DNA of 64,000 nucleotides, taken from NCBI RefSeq assembly GCF_963662255.1, contig NC_085047.1:17156924-17220923 (forward strand). Direction: 5' to 3'. Every line of letters begins with the position of its first letter. Within the stretch, counting starts at the first letter, position 1. Below the pieces are notes generated by a model, which saw nothing but the letters and a program-made list of their open reading frames with translations, made no database searches and was not told where the DNA came from. Source of the stretch: Cinclus cinclus (lineage: Eukaryota; Chordata; Aves; Passeriformes; Cinclidae). Made by a program: the position numbers and the translations under genes. Shown one piece after another: positions 11,732 through 24,234 of this stretch.

Positions 11732-14228
11732 AAATAATTTCCATTTTTTTTTTTGCTCAAAATGTATAGTGCTGAAGGCTGAAAGCATCCAATACCCAGA
11801 GGTTTGTACATGGACTTAAAGAAAAATATTGGTGGATGAAGTAGGGTCTGTGCTTAAGGCTGTAAATACATTATTAATTCTGATCAGTGTAGATCATGTT
11901 ATATATGGGGTTGTTTTTATGATTATTAAAGAAATGGATGCAAGACAAAATGGCAAGTGTGAAACTGATGCACAGATAAGTCAGTAAATACAAAACGTTA
12001 TATTCTAGGGTCTATAAATGATTTGTTTTTTCCAGAATTTCAGTTACGTACTACTTCTAGCAATTATTCAATTCTACTAATTATGCAAAACCTGTGGCAT
12101 GGAAATAGCAGGTGTGCCAACAAGGTAAAATACAGTCATGTTTGGGATGGGAAGATGAAAGGGAAGCAGTACAAAGATAAGCAAATATATCAAGATAAGT
12201 CTGAAATGCATCAGGCAAATTCAAAATGTTTAAATTCTGGCCTAAAATCCCAGGTTCCTGAATACTACAAACAGCAAAATCTAAAACTGTGTGAAAATAT
12301 AAAGACAATAAATTCAATCTGCTATATAGAGGCACATGTCTGAAAGAAGAGCACCAGAGAACATGGAATTGGTGATCAAAAAGGCACATATAGTTATCTT
12401 GTAAATATAAGCAAGCTTTCTTCTTGAATAAGAGGTTTTTGACATTAGTGGTCATCTATTTTGAGGCATGATTCCAACAAGATCCAAAGGACTACTGGCT
12501 CACATTTGTGTTAGTCACTTGAGCTGGCTACTTCACCTTAACTGGATGTCCCATTTGGAGATTCAGATCAGCACAAGTTAGTCTTTGATCAGGTCCTTCC
12601 TTCAAAGAAAATGCTGAACAAGTATTGGTTACCCCATTTCCCTAGAATTTAAGCAGAAAAATGATGTTGAAAGACCATGACTTGTGTAGGAGTTTTTTTC
12701 CTTTCTTGATTTGTCTAGAAGTTAAAGATATAAGCTGTCTGCCACCTTTCCCTGTGCCTCTGTTAAAACTCTGGCAGTATAAGACAGGAGTAAGAAATTC
12801 AGTCCAGTCTTTGCTCTGTAACATTCACATATTGCACTTGACATTGCTGGGGGAGATTTGCACCTGTCTGCATAGTCATACATGCAGATAGAATTGCCTT
12901 GATTGACTTTAAACTCTTTGTTAAAGCGAATTATAAGAAGAAATGCAGACCTGACCATAAAAATTAGAAAGAAGCTGGTCTTCAGTGTGTGCAACTGTGT
13001 CAGTGCAAGGTGTTTTCCACACACATTGCTAATTGCTGGTGACAAATTCTGTGGTGAGTTACCAAAGGCTCTGTATAACCATGCAGCTCAAGAGACACCT
13101 CCTGCTAACAACATAGCATTTGTGTCTTGTCTAGAAATTTTTTGAAACATTCGATATTCCTGAGCACAAGAGGTAAAGTGAGGTTAAAATTATCAATTGC
13201 TTTCTAGAAAAAGTCACTGCTTTGTTTTTGCTAATCAAAATTATGGAGCTGGATCTGTCTCTAAGCTTTACAAGTTCCACATTTCAATTGTACAAGTAAC
13301 TATAGAAAAACAACAATGCCCTCAAAGTTAAATGTGGGGCAATAGTGTATCTCTGGTGAAATGGAATCTAAAATATAGACATTTCTCTGACACAGCTTGT
13401 GGTTGTTATGATTGTTAATAAGCTCTTGATTTACCCAGCTCAGAATGCCTACATTTTCTGCTGAAATGCACAGACCCCTTCTGATAAATGATGGTGTTAA
13501 AAATGAGAAAGGGGGAGAAAGCAATTTAGTCAGTTAGGCCTTCTAGTAAAAAGACGCATGCTGCAAGAAATTATGAGTGAAGGCTAATCTAAGGTGTAGA
13601 AAGGAACCCAAGCTTTTCAAATTTAGCAGAAAGGAAAAATAGTAGGACTAAGCATCTTATCTGTCACATGTATAACTTGAAGACTAAGAGGCTTGGCTCA
13701 TATTTCAAGCCTAATGAAGAAAGTTTGTATGCAGTTAAGTGGTAATGAAGATCTTGAGAAGGTATATTACATAATGGTGAATACTAGATGAAGATAAAAT
13801 GGGGAAGCCTGAAGATATGCAAATGACTTTCAGTTTATAGCAGCGAAATTACATTATGGCCTCATTAAATTGACTTTGGGTTAACTCTATGACAGCAAAA
13901 TTAAAAATAAACAAGAAAAATAGTCTTATGAAATACTTGAAACATCAGTAATTTAAAAGGAACAACATTAAATAGCCTTGTACATGTCTTAGAACATATT
14001 GTGATTTATAGCATGGGTGAATTACACATACACAATAATGCTGACCTTGCTAGTTCTCGAGCTGCTAGGAGACAAGTATGATCTGCGAAAAGTCAAAGTT
14101 TTTTATACAATTAACTTGTTTTTCTAGCATCAATTTTGGACATTTTGTAGACAAGTACCTACAAATCCTACAAAGTAAGACGTAGTCTTCTGTGGTGCTA
14201 CCAGCTGCAATAAATAAGGGGGGAATTA

Positions 14229-14288
14229 TGAAGAAGTTGAAGTTAATTGAAATACTTCTGAAGAAGTTGAAGTTAATTGAAATACTTC
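14229..14288 (+). repeat. Perfect 2-copy tandem duplication, 30-base unit
   Basis: The 30 bases at 14,229-14,258 (starting TGAAGAAGTTGAAG and ending AATACTTC) are repeated without mismatch at 14,259-14,288. Identity of the copies suggests a recent slippage or replication-repair duplication, or an assembly artefact. Confidence 0.95.
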
Positions 14289-17200
14289 CATTTTTGATTT
14301 TTGACCCTCTCTTAGAAGTATATTTATCTTTTGTTAGAACTGCAGGGAATGAAACTTGAACAACTGAGATACTTTTGAAAAGCTAGAAAAGTCTCTCTGT
14401 AGTTTAATTCAGTACATAATAGATATGAATATTTTATTTTCTTTTGAGTAAAAATATATGGAGGAGGAACACATGTTAGTTTGTTACTAGTGAAGCAGAT
14501 TATATCTTCTTAAATGCATACTGAACTCGGAGGGAGAAGAGCTGTCTAGGAAGAGTCAGAATGGGACACAAATTATTACAACTGGAGAAATTTCTATACT
14601 ACTGAGCAAGCATACTTGATGCAAAGTTTCATTGTTAGTTACCTGGGTGAGTCATTATCTCACTTTAAAAGATTCTTCCTGAAAGCTGTTAGAGGATAGC
14701 ACCATGTTTCAACACCTGTGCTAAATACAGCATGGATTCAACAGGCGCTCAGCTGCAAGCCTTGTGGAGAGGTAAAGCTGGAGGATAAAGATGTGGTTAT
14801 CTGTGCCATGGTGAGACAGCTACTTAGACACCAGCAGCAAGGTCCAAATGTGTTACAGGGCCATTAAAGAAGTGGTGACAAAAAGGCTGTTCAATCCATC
14901 AGTTAGTTGGACAGTTCATTCCATTTACCATGATTCTGTAAGCTGTTAACATTTGCATAGCTTGAACATCCATGGAGACAGAAGGCAAATGCTGTGCTTT
15001 AGGCTGTGGGAACGTGGAAAAAGGTATTGTCATATTGATACTCAGCTGCCTAAAAAATGTCTTTAATGGAAAGGATTTAAAAGAAATACAGCAGCTGTCC
15101 AATCAGTATTTCTAAGTGTAGTGAATAGTAGGCTTTGGATAGAGAAGAAAGTTAAAAGGGAAAATAAAAATGTTTATCTATTTTAAAGGTGTGATTTGAA
15201 GTTGTAAGCTCCAGTAGAGATCCTTGTAATCAAGGAAAGAAATATCTAACTTGGAGGGGAATATTCTGTCCTGTGCTTTCTTTTCACCAAGACTGTGCAT
15301 ATAGCACTTAATTCTACATTAGGCTGAGACATAACTCTATATTATGCTATTGAATACTATGCTACACATAGAAAAAAAAAAAAGAAATTATTTGATGGTA
15401 GAGGCCTCTACCTATCAACTTTCTTTGTATGGCCAAAATTTTAGCATAAAGGGTGCATATTATGTCATTAATTTCTTAAATTGTGGCAAGTCAGAGGGAG
15501 GTTCATAGAGACTTAGGGTGATTAGCACTCACATGCCTTAAGGTATGCTGAAATATTTATCTTATACTGCATCAAAGAGCAGCAAAAAGCAAGAGAATAG
15601 GTTGGGACCAGTCCTATTAATATTGTTCAAATGGTGTATAAATATCACACAACCCAAGCTGCATGTGAGCACACCCAGTTAGCAAATTTCTATTTGCAGC
15701 CCCTTTTGTGGGGAGAAAGGGGGAGAGGGAGAAGGAACCTGAATGCAATTGGAGCTGTAACTAAAATCATTGGCTGGAACAGCCCTCTCTACTTGCATAT
15801 ATCTTGTAAATCCACAAGCTTGCCTGTTCTGTTAATGGAGCATGAAATGAACTGTGACTTCAGGTATTCAAAGCAGGATGTGCTTAAATACCTGCCAGTA
15901 AAAGGAAGATGAAATTCACATTGATCTGGACTGATGATATCCTCAGGAACCCATGGGCTGCTTTAAGATAGACTGAAAAATGAGAGGGCATTGGCCAATG
16001 TGTGGCTGTGATGCATTAAGCAGTGTCCTAGGGTACAGAAAGAATTACTGTGGAAATTTTTGATTTTTAAATCAGCACCGAATCTGGAAAATTTAATCAA
16101 AGTGTTTGTCATTGGTATCTCTGTAAGAGTGGCTTGTGTCAAGACTTCAGCTAGATGAGAACCTTATCAGTGAACTTCTGCAGTATTACTTGCACTCTCG
16201 AGTCAATGTGATCTCTCAGTTGTATGAATCACTGTAGGCAGCATCTAAATCAGAAATATGAATCTGAATGACCACACAGAAAAAAGGATTTCATCTTGCT
16301 TGGTGAGACAGTGCAGTGTCCTCTGCCAAGTTCAAGTTTGCAGCAGATGAGTTAAGCCCAAAACACAGACCTTATTTTAATGTTTTAAAAATTTAAATCA
16401 GCACCTTCCTTGGCTTTGTGGCACCTCATTTTGTGTTTACCTGATTGCTGTGTGAGAAGAGTATTGGGGAACAAAATTCTAGAAATTATTTACTCAGCAG
16501 AGCTTCATGTGGGCAAACCAAAAGCTCTTCTGCCTCAGTAGGAACTCAGCAGGAAATTGCCCTTGCAATGTGACATTGTGGCATTTAACAGTCAATAAAA
16601 CTAAAGAAAAATGAAAGCAAAGCATTTAGCTGATCAAGCATGTAAAGCTACTCTCCTATATTTGGGTGAAGAATATCCTTGTGGGCCAGCTACGGAATTA
16701 TGTGCCTTTACAGAGCCTGAAAATAAGCTTTTATTTTAGATGATCCCTTCTCTGTGTAGACAAGGAAGTCCTTTCTCAGCATCTGCTGTTAAGTCCTTCA
16801 CAGCTTTATGGCTCTTGAGTACAAGTAAGAGGATTCAATGGTACTTTTTGGTGGCTGGCCATGTTCCTAAACTCCCTGAATTTCAGAACCCTTTAATCAG
16901 GATGTTTCTGATGTTTAATCACTTAGTTAAAAAATACCTCTCTTGCTAGTGCCTGTTGAGGGATCTCTTGCCATGTGTATTTCCATGGGCTGTACTACTT
17001 TTTCCATAAATTTGCCTCCTTTCTGAGATAGTGAGATTATTTTCTGGTGAGATAGCAAACATCTTGGAGATATACCTTAGTTAGGTTTCTGTTAGAATCT
17101 GGAAAACACACATGAGATATCTGGGAAGGGAAGAGTATAATATGAACAAACTTTAAAATATAATAGATGAGAGGGTTAGAAACGAACAAAGCTAAGGAAC

Positions 17201-19419
17201 AACAGTTGTAAAGTCATTCAAGTACAGAATATAAAGGAGAGGGATTGCAGGATTAGTTAACTTGAGTGGGATTGAGCATGTACTCACCTTTGGGGGGAGG
17301 AATATGCAGATTAGTACTTCAATTGGCGCATTGAGAAATCAATATTATTGCCAATTTTTAAAGCAACTTGTTACAGCTTTAATAAAGAGACCAGTGGGAA
17401 AAGGTCAAATCTTTTAATGAAGCCTTAGAAATTGGTAACAAAAATGTATTTTCTTAGATAATAAGCTGTGTGTAAAGTAAGAGCATATTGGACCCTTTAA
17501 GTCTGATGTAGGCTAACCCATTTGTCAAACAGAACAATGACAGGTTTGTCATTACAAACTCCACATGTGTGTACCCTGCAGGAACAGGATTAAGGAAAGG
17601 AATGAGGTGAGTGTGCCAAATTCTTAATGTAACTGATCTGACCTCCCTTGTTCTTACCAAACCATATTTTGTAATTAAGGCGATACATTATTCAATTTTC
17701 CTCTAGCCTTTTAACTAGCAATGATCTTGGTTCAAATACTGAAGATTATGGAGACAACTTTTTAAGCATAATGTGAGTCACGTGAGACAAACTGAGTTTA
17801 TAAAAAAGAAGTGCTGTAGAAAACATGAGTGAGGATGGCATGTCTTTTTAAAATTCACCGCTCAAAGACACACAAGAGCTGAAGCCCAGGGGAATTACTT
17901 AAAGAATTAAATGTTTAAGCACATATTTCTCTTTGAGAAATCTTGAAGATTTCTAACCAAAAGGTTTCATTGTTTCCTGTAATGTCATTGAAGTTACCAA
18001 ATAAATTACCAAGGCTCTAAGACACAGATCTGTAATTATTTCACAAATTTGAACTAAGTTGTTCTGTAACATCATGATCCCTTTGACCCTATAAAGCAAT
18101 GGCTCTTGACCACAGCTAAAAACATGCCACCTGACCTGTTATGAAAACATTCACAAAGAATCTTGTGACTCATTGTTTGTCAGCTTGGACATGAAGGATA
18201 GAGAGAAGACAACATGACAAGAATAGCAGATTATAGGAAAAGATTCTCATTACCATGATAGGGAAATTGGAAGGTTTCCTAACAGGCCCTGTGAAGGTCA
18301 TGCTGTGCATTCTGAAGGTGATCACTGGCACAACCTCTCTGACTGCCTGGGGTGCTCTGTGTGTGATGGAGTAGGAGGATGGTGAGTGGCTCCGTGGAAG
18401 GCAAGTGCCATTTACTAAAAATAAGGAGAAGAGGAAATACCTGAATGTTGTGTCAGCGTCCCACTGCTTTGGCTGACAGTGGTTAGTATTTAGAAACACA
18501 GCTGCTTGTCACTTAATCCATGTCCATATAACTTACTGATTCTTCATGGAAACCAAACCTGCTGGTCATTAAAACATTCTTGTGGGGAGAACTTCAAGAA
18601 GAAATGATAAAAAAACCTGCTCTGCGCATGCTGTAGGTTTTACAGGGTACTGAGTGATGCAGCTCAGTGTAGAGCTATTGATGTGGTTTCCCAGAAGGCT
18701 TAATGACAAGATGGAGTTTTTGGCACCTCTTTGTAGCAAAAGCTATGACATACAGATGAACACCTACAGATTTGGATATATGCAATACAGTATTAGTCGA
18801 CCTTATTACTGGAAAGTAGTGTAGGTGGTAGGTTTTGGTGATGTCTTTCTGCCTTTGCACTATGCTAGAATCAGTTAACAGATGATAGCAGTATAGCAGC
18901 TCAGCAGGGAGAGAACTGCTAAGTAAAATACCAGTAGTGGTGAATGTTGCAGTATGGATTTAATTCCTTGTGCTCAATAGAACTAATGAGCGAGGAAAGA
19001 ACAACTAGAAGCTTCAAGGGAGTAGCAAGATTTTACTTAAGGCCATTTATTAGACACCTAAACTCAAAAAGATTGGTCAGTCAAAAAAACGACTAATGCC
19101 ATTTTGTAGCAATTTGCCTACTATTTTAAAGGTCTGACTTCTTTCTATTCCCATATCCCTATTAATACTTTAAGTTATGCTGAAACGGACAGATCTGCCA
19201 AGTTTATTGAAACTACTGAAAAATATTTGAAAATACTTTGTTTTCTGTCTTAAATTGTTGGTATCTTAGGTGAAAAATTTGCTAGTATTTTGCGTTATTA
19301 TTACACAACTTGAAAAATTAAAACCTTGGAAATGAGAACAATTTCTAATGCTTAAGTATCAGAAGTAATGCACCACTCTTTATTCAGTGGATTTGTGATG
19401 GAAGAGAACAATAGAATAT

Positions 19420-19661
19420 CCTCAGGGGGGGTTTAGGCTGGATATTAGAAAAGGTTCTCCCCCCCAGAGGATGTCCGAGCACTGGAACAGGCTCCTCGGG
19501 GCAGTGGTCACAGCAACAGCCTGACAGAGCTCAAGAAGCCTTTGGACAATGCTCTCAGACACAGGATTTGACTCTCAGGGATGGTGCTGAGCAGGACCAG
19601 GAGTCAGACTCGATCATGTTTGTGGGACCCTTCCAACTCAGCATACTCAGTGATCGACTCC
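19420..19661 (+). mobile_element. CR1 LINE, 5'-truncated 3' end
   Basis: This non-LTR retrotransposon remnant begins at a CAGGGGGGGTTTAGGCTGG-like segment. It contains the familiar CR1 blocks GAGCACTGGAACAGGCTCC and GGGCAGTGGTCACAGCA, then CCTTTGGACAATGCTCTCAG. It ends with GGGACCCTTCCAACTCAGCATA near the 3' terminus. The reverse-transcriptase region is absent. Its wording matches the CR1 at 37.84-38.55 kb closely, so both probably belong to one subfamily. The terminal 8-base ATTCTATG-type repeat is decayed here. Confidence 0.85.
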
Positions 19662-22011
19662 TGGCCTTGCCCAGGAGAACCCTAAAGGGAAGCACCTAAA
19701 ATTACACCATGTGTCTGGGAGCAGAATGGAAAATTCTGAAGAAAATCCAGGGAAAAGCGAGGGTCATGACAGAACCCATGGAAAGGCAAAGTTCAAATTG
19801 TCTTCTCTTTGCTCTTTCAGGGCACATTATGCTCTCTCCCCTACCCTTGTACTACAAATATACTGTTAACTTACACAAAGACAATGAAAAGGCAAGAAAT
19901 AAATTGCTTAAATTACATTTTATTTTGTCAGTCTGATGTCTTCCCAAAATCTGATAGATGAGTGACTTGTGTTTTTTTCTGTCTAGAATTCCTCCATTCC
20001 TCAAATGATGTCTTAGTTTCCTGTTTCATTTAGTTCTGCAAAGTGCTCTAAAGGTCTTTTAACTGATTGGTATTATTGTACTGAGAAAAAAGCCTACAGC
20101 TTTGACCACAAATAAGTCTTCTTCCCCTCAACAGCATTCTGCCATAAGCAGCCTTAGAAAAACTCTATATACTTTAATAAGAGGAGGGAAGAAGGAAGGG
20201 CAGGAAAGGAACTATCCTCCCTCTGCTGGAAACAGAAGTGTGCCTTCTGATGGGCAACATAAATCGTTTGTTGTAATTTGTTACATGTAGAACCTGCACA
20301 TGCAATATGTACTTAAAAAATATACACTGACATGATACTACCGTGGTTGAGTTTTCATTACAATGACAAAAAAAAGATGCCATTTGAAGATGTGTGTTGG
20401 TACAGCAATGACTGACTAGATGCAGATGTCTGACCTCCTCCATAGTTCATCAGAATTTAAACATGTGGTTTACATGGGGCTTTTCAAATCATCATGAATG
20501 CTGCCCTTGTACTCATCTATGATGGATGAGAAATAAAAGGAGTTTGGAGTTGCACCCATATCTTTGGGCATAGTGTATACAGCAGGGATTCAATCTTTAT
20601 GTAAAAGTAACAAAGAACAGGTTTTTTTCCCTATCATTTAGCAACTGTAGTTGCTCACTTTTTCTGTGAAAAATGTCAAAAAAATTACAGTCTACTGGAG
20701 CCGTGGAATTGCATTTATACATAGAATTAAACATTGATACTATCAGTTGCTGTTTTCAACAGGCTTTTTTTCAATATTAATCTTGTCAGTTCTGTTTTAC
20801 CTCATGAGCTTTTGCAAGTAGAAACTGGTGGAAATTTTCCTCTCTGATAGTTAAAAAGCTTTTTGAGGTTCCCTGAGCTCTCTCACCTTCCTATATGCCT
20901 ATGGAAAAAATAAGATATAACAGTTCTAAAATGGAGAAATAAAGTGCTGTGTGATAAAACCATTTTTTAAAGTCAGATGCGTGCACATATAAAATAACTA
21001 GCTTGAAAGAAAAAAAAAACCAGGTGCTGCTACTTGGCCAAATCATTGTGTGTTGAAGGTAAATTTCTACTATTTTGTGTATTCAAAGACTGATAGCTAC
21101 AAATACAATGCCAAAACAGCACTAACTGTAAGAATTACTTCAAAGAAGATTGTAAAATATTTCCTTTAACAATTTACTGAGACGATAGAGCTATCCTAAT
21201 TAATTTATTAAGACAAAAAGGATCACCCTTTGGTAGTTGTGCTACTAATGGTTGAGCAGAGTAGCTGTCTTGTATCACATGCAGTAAAGACAGCAGCTAG
21301 AAGTGGAATTGCTGTTGCCAGCTGCGACACAGGCACTTGAACCAGAACTTTTTGCTGGTTGTCAGCTCTCTAGCAAGACTTTTGTCATTAGACTTCAGTC
21401 ATTGGGAATGACACTAGATTAGTAGTGGAACACCAGGTGAGACATCTTCATGTAACTTAATGGGATTAGAGGTGTCTTGGAAGAGGGAGAGGTTTATTAG
21501 GCTATATTCTGTTTCTTTCATGGTGTTTATTGTCTTCAGCATCAGCTAAAGATGCTGGAGGTGATTTCTGTGTTTGCAAGGAGCCTGAGGCTCCACACAA
21601 GGGTCTCCGAGCTGCGTCCTAAGACAACATTTTTGTCTGGATCTGATATCTGAGTGAATTCTCCATCAAAACAAGACCCTGAATAAGACTGAAGCCTTGC
21701 TTCAGTTGAGGGCTGCACTAATTGAATAGCATATGGAGGTTTTGGCTGGAAGGAAAGAGATGTGAATGTCTTTGATTGGGGTGTATTTCTTTCAATCTCT
21801 TAAATAATTTTCCATTTCCTTAAAGTCTATGGGATTTTTTACTGTTCCAATAAAATATAGGCTGCTTGAGCTTAAGCACTGTGCTTCTTGAAGGTAGCAC
21901 TAAGGTCTTCCCTCAATATTTGATATTCCAAATTATTAGTCTTTTGCATTTCTTCTTAAACTGGAAGTGCGTGCTTTCACTGCATGGAACCTGAATGATA
22001 ATTTTTCAAAT
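19662..22011. other. Noncoding DNA between two CR1 fragments
   Basis: Short ORFs only. A run of nine A residues lies near 21,011. No gene or further transposon was recognised. Confidence 0.55.
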
Positions 22012-22232
22012 AGTTCCAGGGGAGGTTTAGATTGGATAATAGGAGAAATTTTTTCACAGAAATGGCTTTCAAACCTTAGAACAGGCTGATGTGGCTGAGT
22101 CACTAGCTCTGGAGGTATTTATAAGATGTGTAGATGTGGCATTTAGGCATGTGATTTGGTGGTGGAATTGGCAGCATTAGGTTTACAGTTGGATTTAAGG
22201 AGTTTTTTCTATCCTAAATGATTCTGTGATTC
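22012..22232 (+). mobile_element. CR1 LINE, 5'-truncated 3' end, different subfamily
   Basis: It starts with CCAGGGGAGGTTTAGATTGG. Further along are AGAACAGGCTGATGTGGCTG, GGAGGTATTTATAAGATGTG and GTAGATGTGGCATTTAGGCA. It ends in CCTAAATGATTCTGTGATTC, the typical CR1 tail with its 8-base ATTCTRTG-type repeat. Several substitutions and a small loss relative to the remembered CR1 pattern suggest an old copy. The middle and tail wording differ from the CR1s at 19.4 and 37.8 kb, pointing to another subfamily. Confidence 0.88.
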
Positions 22233-23055
22233 AAAGTGCATGGTCATAATATTAAGACCAAGTAACTCCAAGTGTAATTAGCTGATTTTCTGACATGGCT
22301 TGCTACTTCAACAGTTTGTGAGATTATGGAAGAACTGCTGTTAAGGTGAAGTTAATCCTCAAGAATGGGCATCATGCCACTGAGGCAGCTGGCTATAATC
22401 CCTTTATAGTCCCTAGTAGAAAACAACAGTTGAAAAATGGGATTTGTCTGATCCTTACAGACACACTTATCTTAGAATGAAATAATCAATTCCTTAGAAA
22501 CACCTATATTCTTTTCTTTGGCTGTTAAAGAAATTTAAGTGACTGTCCAAAATTACTACCTATTATATCTACATTATAGGTGTAAAACACTTTGACACAA
22601 TTGTAGAAATAGTGCTTAGCCGGAATGCTTGTCTGATTAAAAGTCATTAGGAAAATTGTTAGTTATTAAAAATATATATAGATATATCTTGTATGACTAG
22701 TCTGACCTCTTTGTTACCACGTTAACAGTCCCAGTAAATGATTTCTGTATACAAAGCCATTAACGTGCTACTAGTAATTGCTACCTATCAACATGCTTTA
22801 TGACTCAAGCAGTAGCATTTAGAAAAAAGTTGTACTTCTGACTTTTTTGTTCCTCTGAAGTTTCCTGTGCTAGTCTAGTTTATCAAATATGCTTAAAATA
22901 CTATAATGAAAAGTCTTTTATATTATGTATAATAATCTTGGTGCTTCCTTTTGATGACATGGTTAAAATAGCTTTAAAGCAAGAGTCAAGAAACAGTTCG
23001 ATATTATTACTAGTTTCCGCATAAAATTCATAATTAAACCATCTACTTGTTTGGC

Positions 23056-23119
23056 TTTTTTGTTTTGTTTTGTTTTTGGTTTTCTTTGTTTGTTTGTTCG
23101 TTGTTGTTTTTGTTTTTTA
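23056..23119 (+). repeat. T/G-rich low-complexity tract (GTTT/GTTTT type)
   Basis: About 64 bases of almost only T and G, mainly GTTT and GTTTT units with interruptions. Confidence 0.8.
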
Positions 23120-24209
23120 ATCTGCTGTTCTGATCTTATAACAGTTTAGTAGTATTGAATATGTCTCTGAAAGCAAGTTGTATCTTCTTTGGCTCACTTT
23201 GTTCTTGCTGCCCCCATAGGAGATCAGTCATGAAAAATAAGCTTGTGCAATGTTCATGTACTCCTACTGTTGTCTTGTCTCTAGGAATGGGCCTCAGAAT
23301 AGTGTGCAGGAACTGATATTTCTTATTTTTTTGCTGTGGGGGGTTTTGGTAGAACGAATAAAGTATGCTTAAGTTGAACTGGTTATCTCGCTACCTGTAT
23401 TTTTAGGAATAAAATGCTCTTTGATATGATTTATGGAAAAAGAAAAGCACAATCTAGTATCTTTAGAGAACAGATGAATATGTGTTATGAAATAACATTG
23501 AGTATTGTGTGAACATAGAACCGAAGCTTTAAAATTAAATATAAAGCCTGAAGTTGCAGGTTTTTTTTTGTTGTAGTAATGATATTGCTCATTGACCTGA
23601 CCTGTAAATTACAGCGAGGGTAATGCAAAACACACACTTTATTTAATGGTTCTGGTCTGAGTATTCATTAAATGATGAATAGGTGTTTCTATCCCAGCCA
23701 ACCTTTATTGTTTGAAAAGACTTCATCTCAGATGCAACATTTCAAGACTTGATTAAGGTAATTGTTGTACTTAACTACATTAACTTGTTTGATGTATTGG
23801 CTTTTTATATTTTCTTCATCTTAATTAGAAAATATTTAACTATATCAACATTCTGTCTTTGAGTAATGGGAAGGAAGACCTACTAGCTGCAAAGTTTTCT
23901 GTTGCCTGCAACTTAATTCTGAGAAGCATTTGGCAGTAATCAAACCAAAGGGCTTTGCCTCACTTGGGGTTCTCTCCTTACTTCAGACATCTCAATATAC
24001 CAAAGAGATTCATGGAAGGGCTGGAACTTATGGTGCCTCTTGACACTGCCTTAGAGAGCAGGAGTGACTGTTGTGTTCAATGTGCAGTGTTGGGGTTTTT
24101 TTGGTAATATAGGGAAATACATTTAAGTTGGGCCACTTTTCAAAGTGGAAGAGGTGTGAAACTAGTGAGCAGATTTTGTAGTTCTCTTTATATACAGGTG
24201 TGTTTAACT

Positions 24210-24234
24210 GGGGGGGGGGGGGGGGGGGTTGGGG
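24210..24234 (+). repeat. G19 homopolymer plus GGGG
   Basis: Nineteen consecutive G residues are followed by TT and GGGG. A GGGGGGTGGGG tract follows at 24,298-24,308. Together they provide four or more G runs on one strand, enough for G-quadruplex formation. Length of such a run is often wrong in assemblies. Confidence 0.9.

Larger units (their letters stand above)
10216..19419. other. AT-rich noncoding DNA, no gene recognised
   Basis: About 9 kb without a recognisable gene or transposon. It contains a (CT)n run and a 30-base tandem duplication (listed separately) and overlapping ORFs of up to 124 codons around 12,023-12,455 on opposite strands, none with a recognisable domain. A TTTTTTCCAG acceptor-like tract lies near 12,025 but nothing else supports an exon there. 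Confidence 0.55.

Noticed and set aside
15631..15912. + strand ORF of 93 codons with an acceptor-like TTCTATTTGCAG inside it
   Set aside because: The acceptor lies within the ORF rather than at its start, and the peptide shows no recognisable features.
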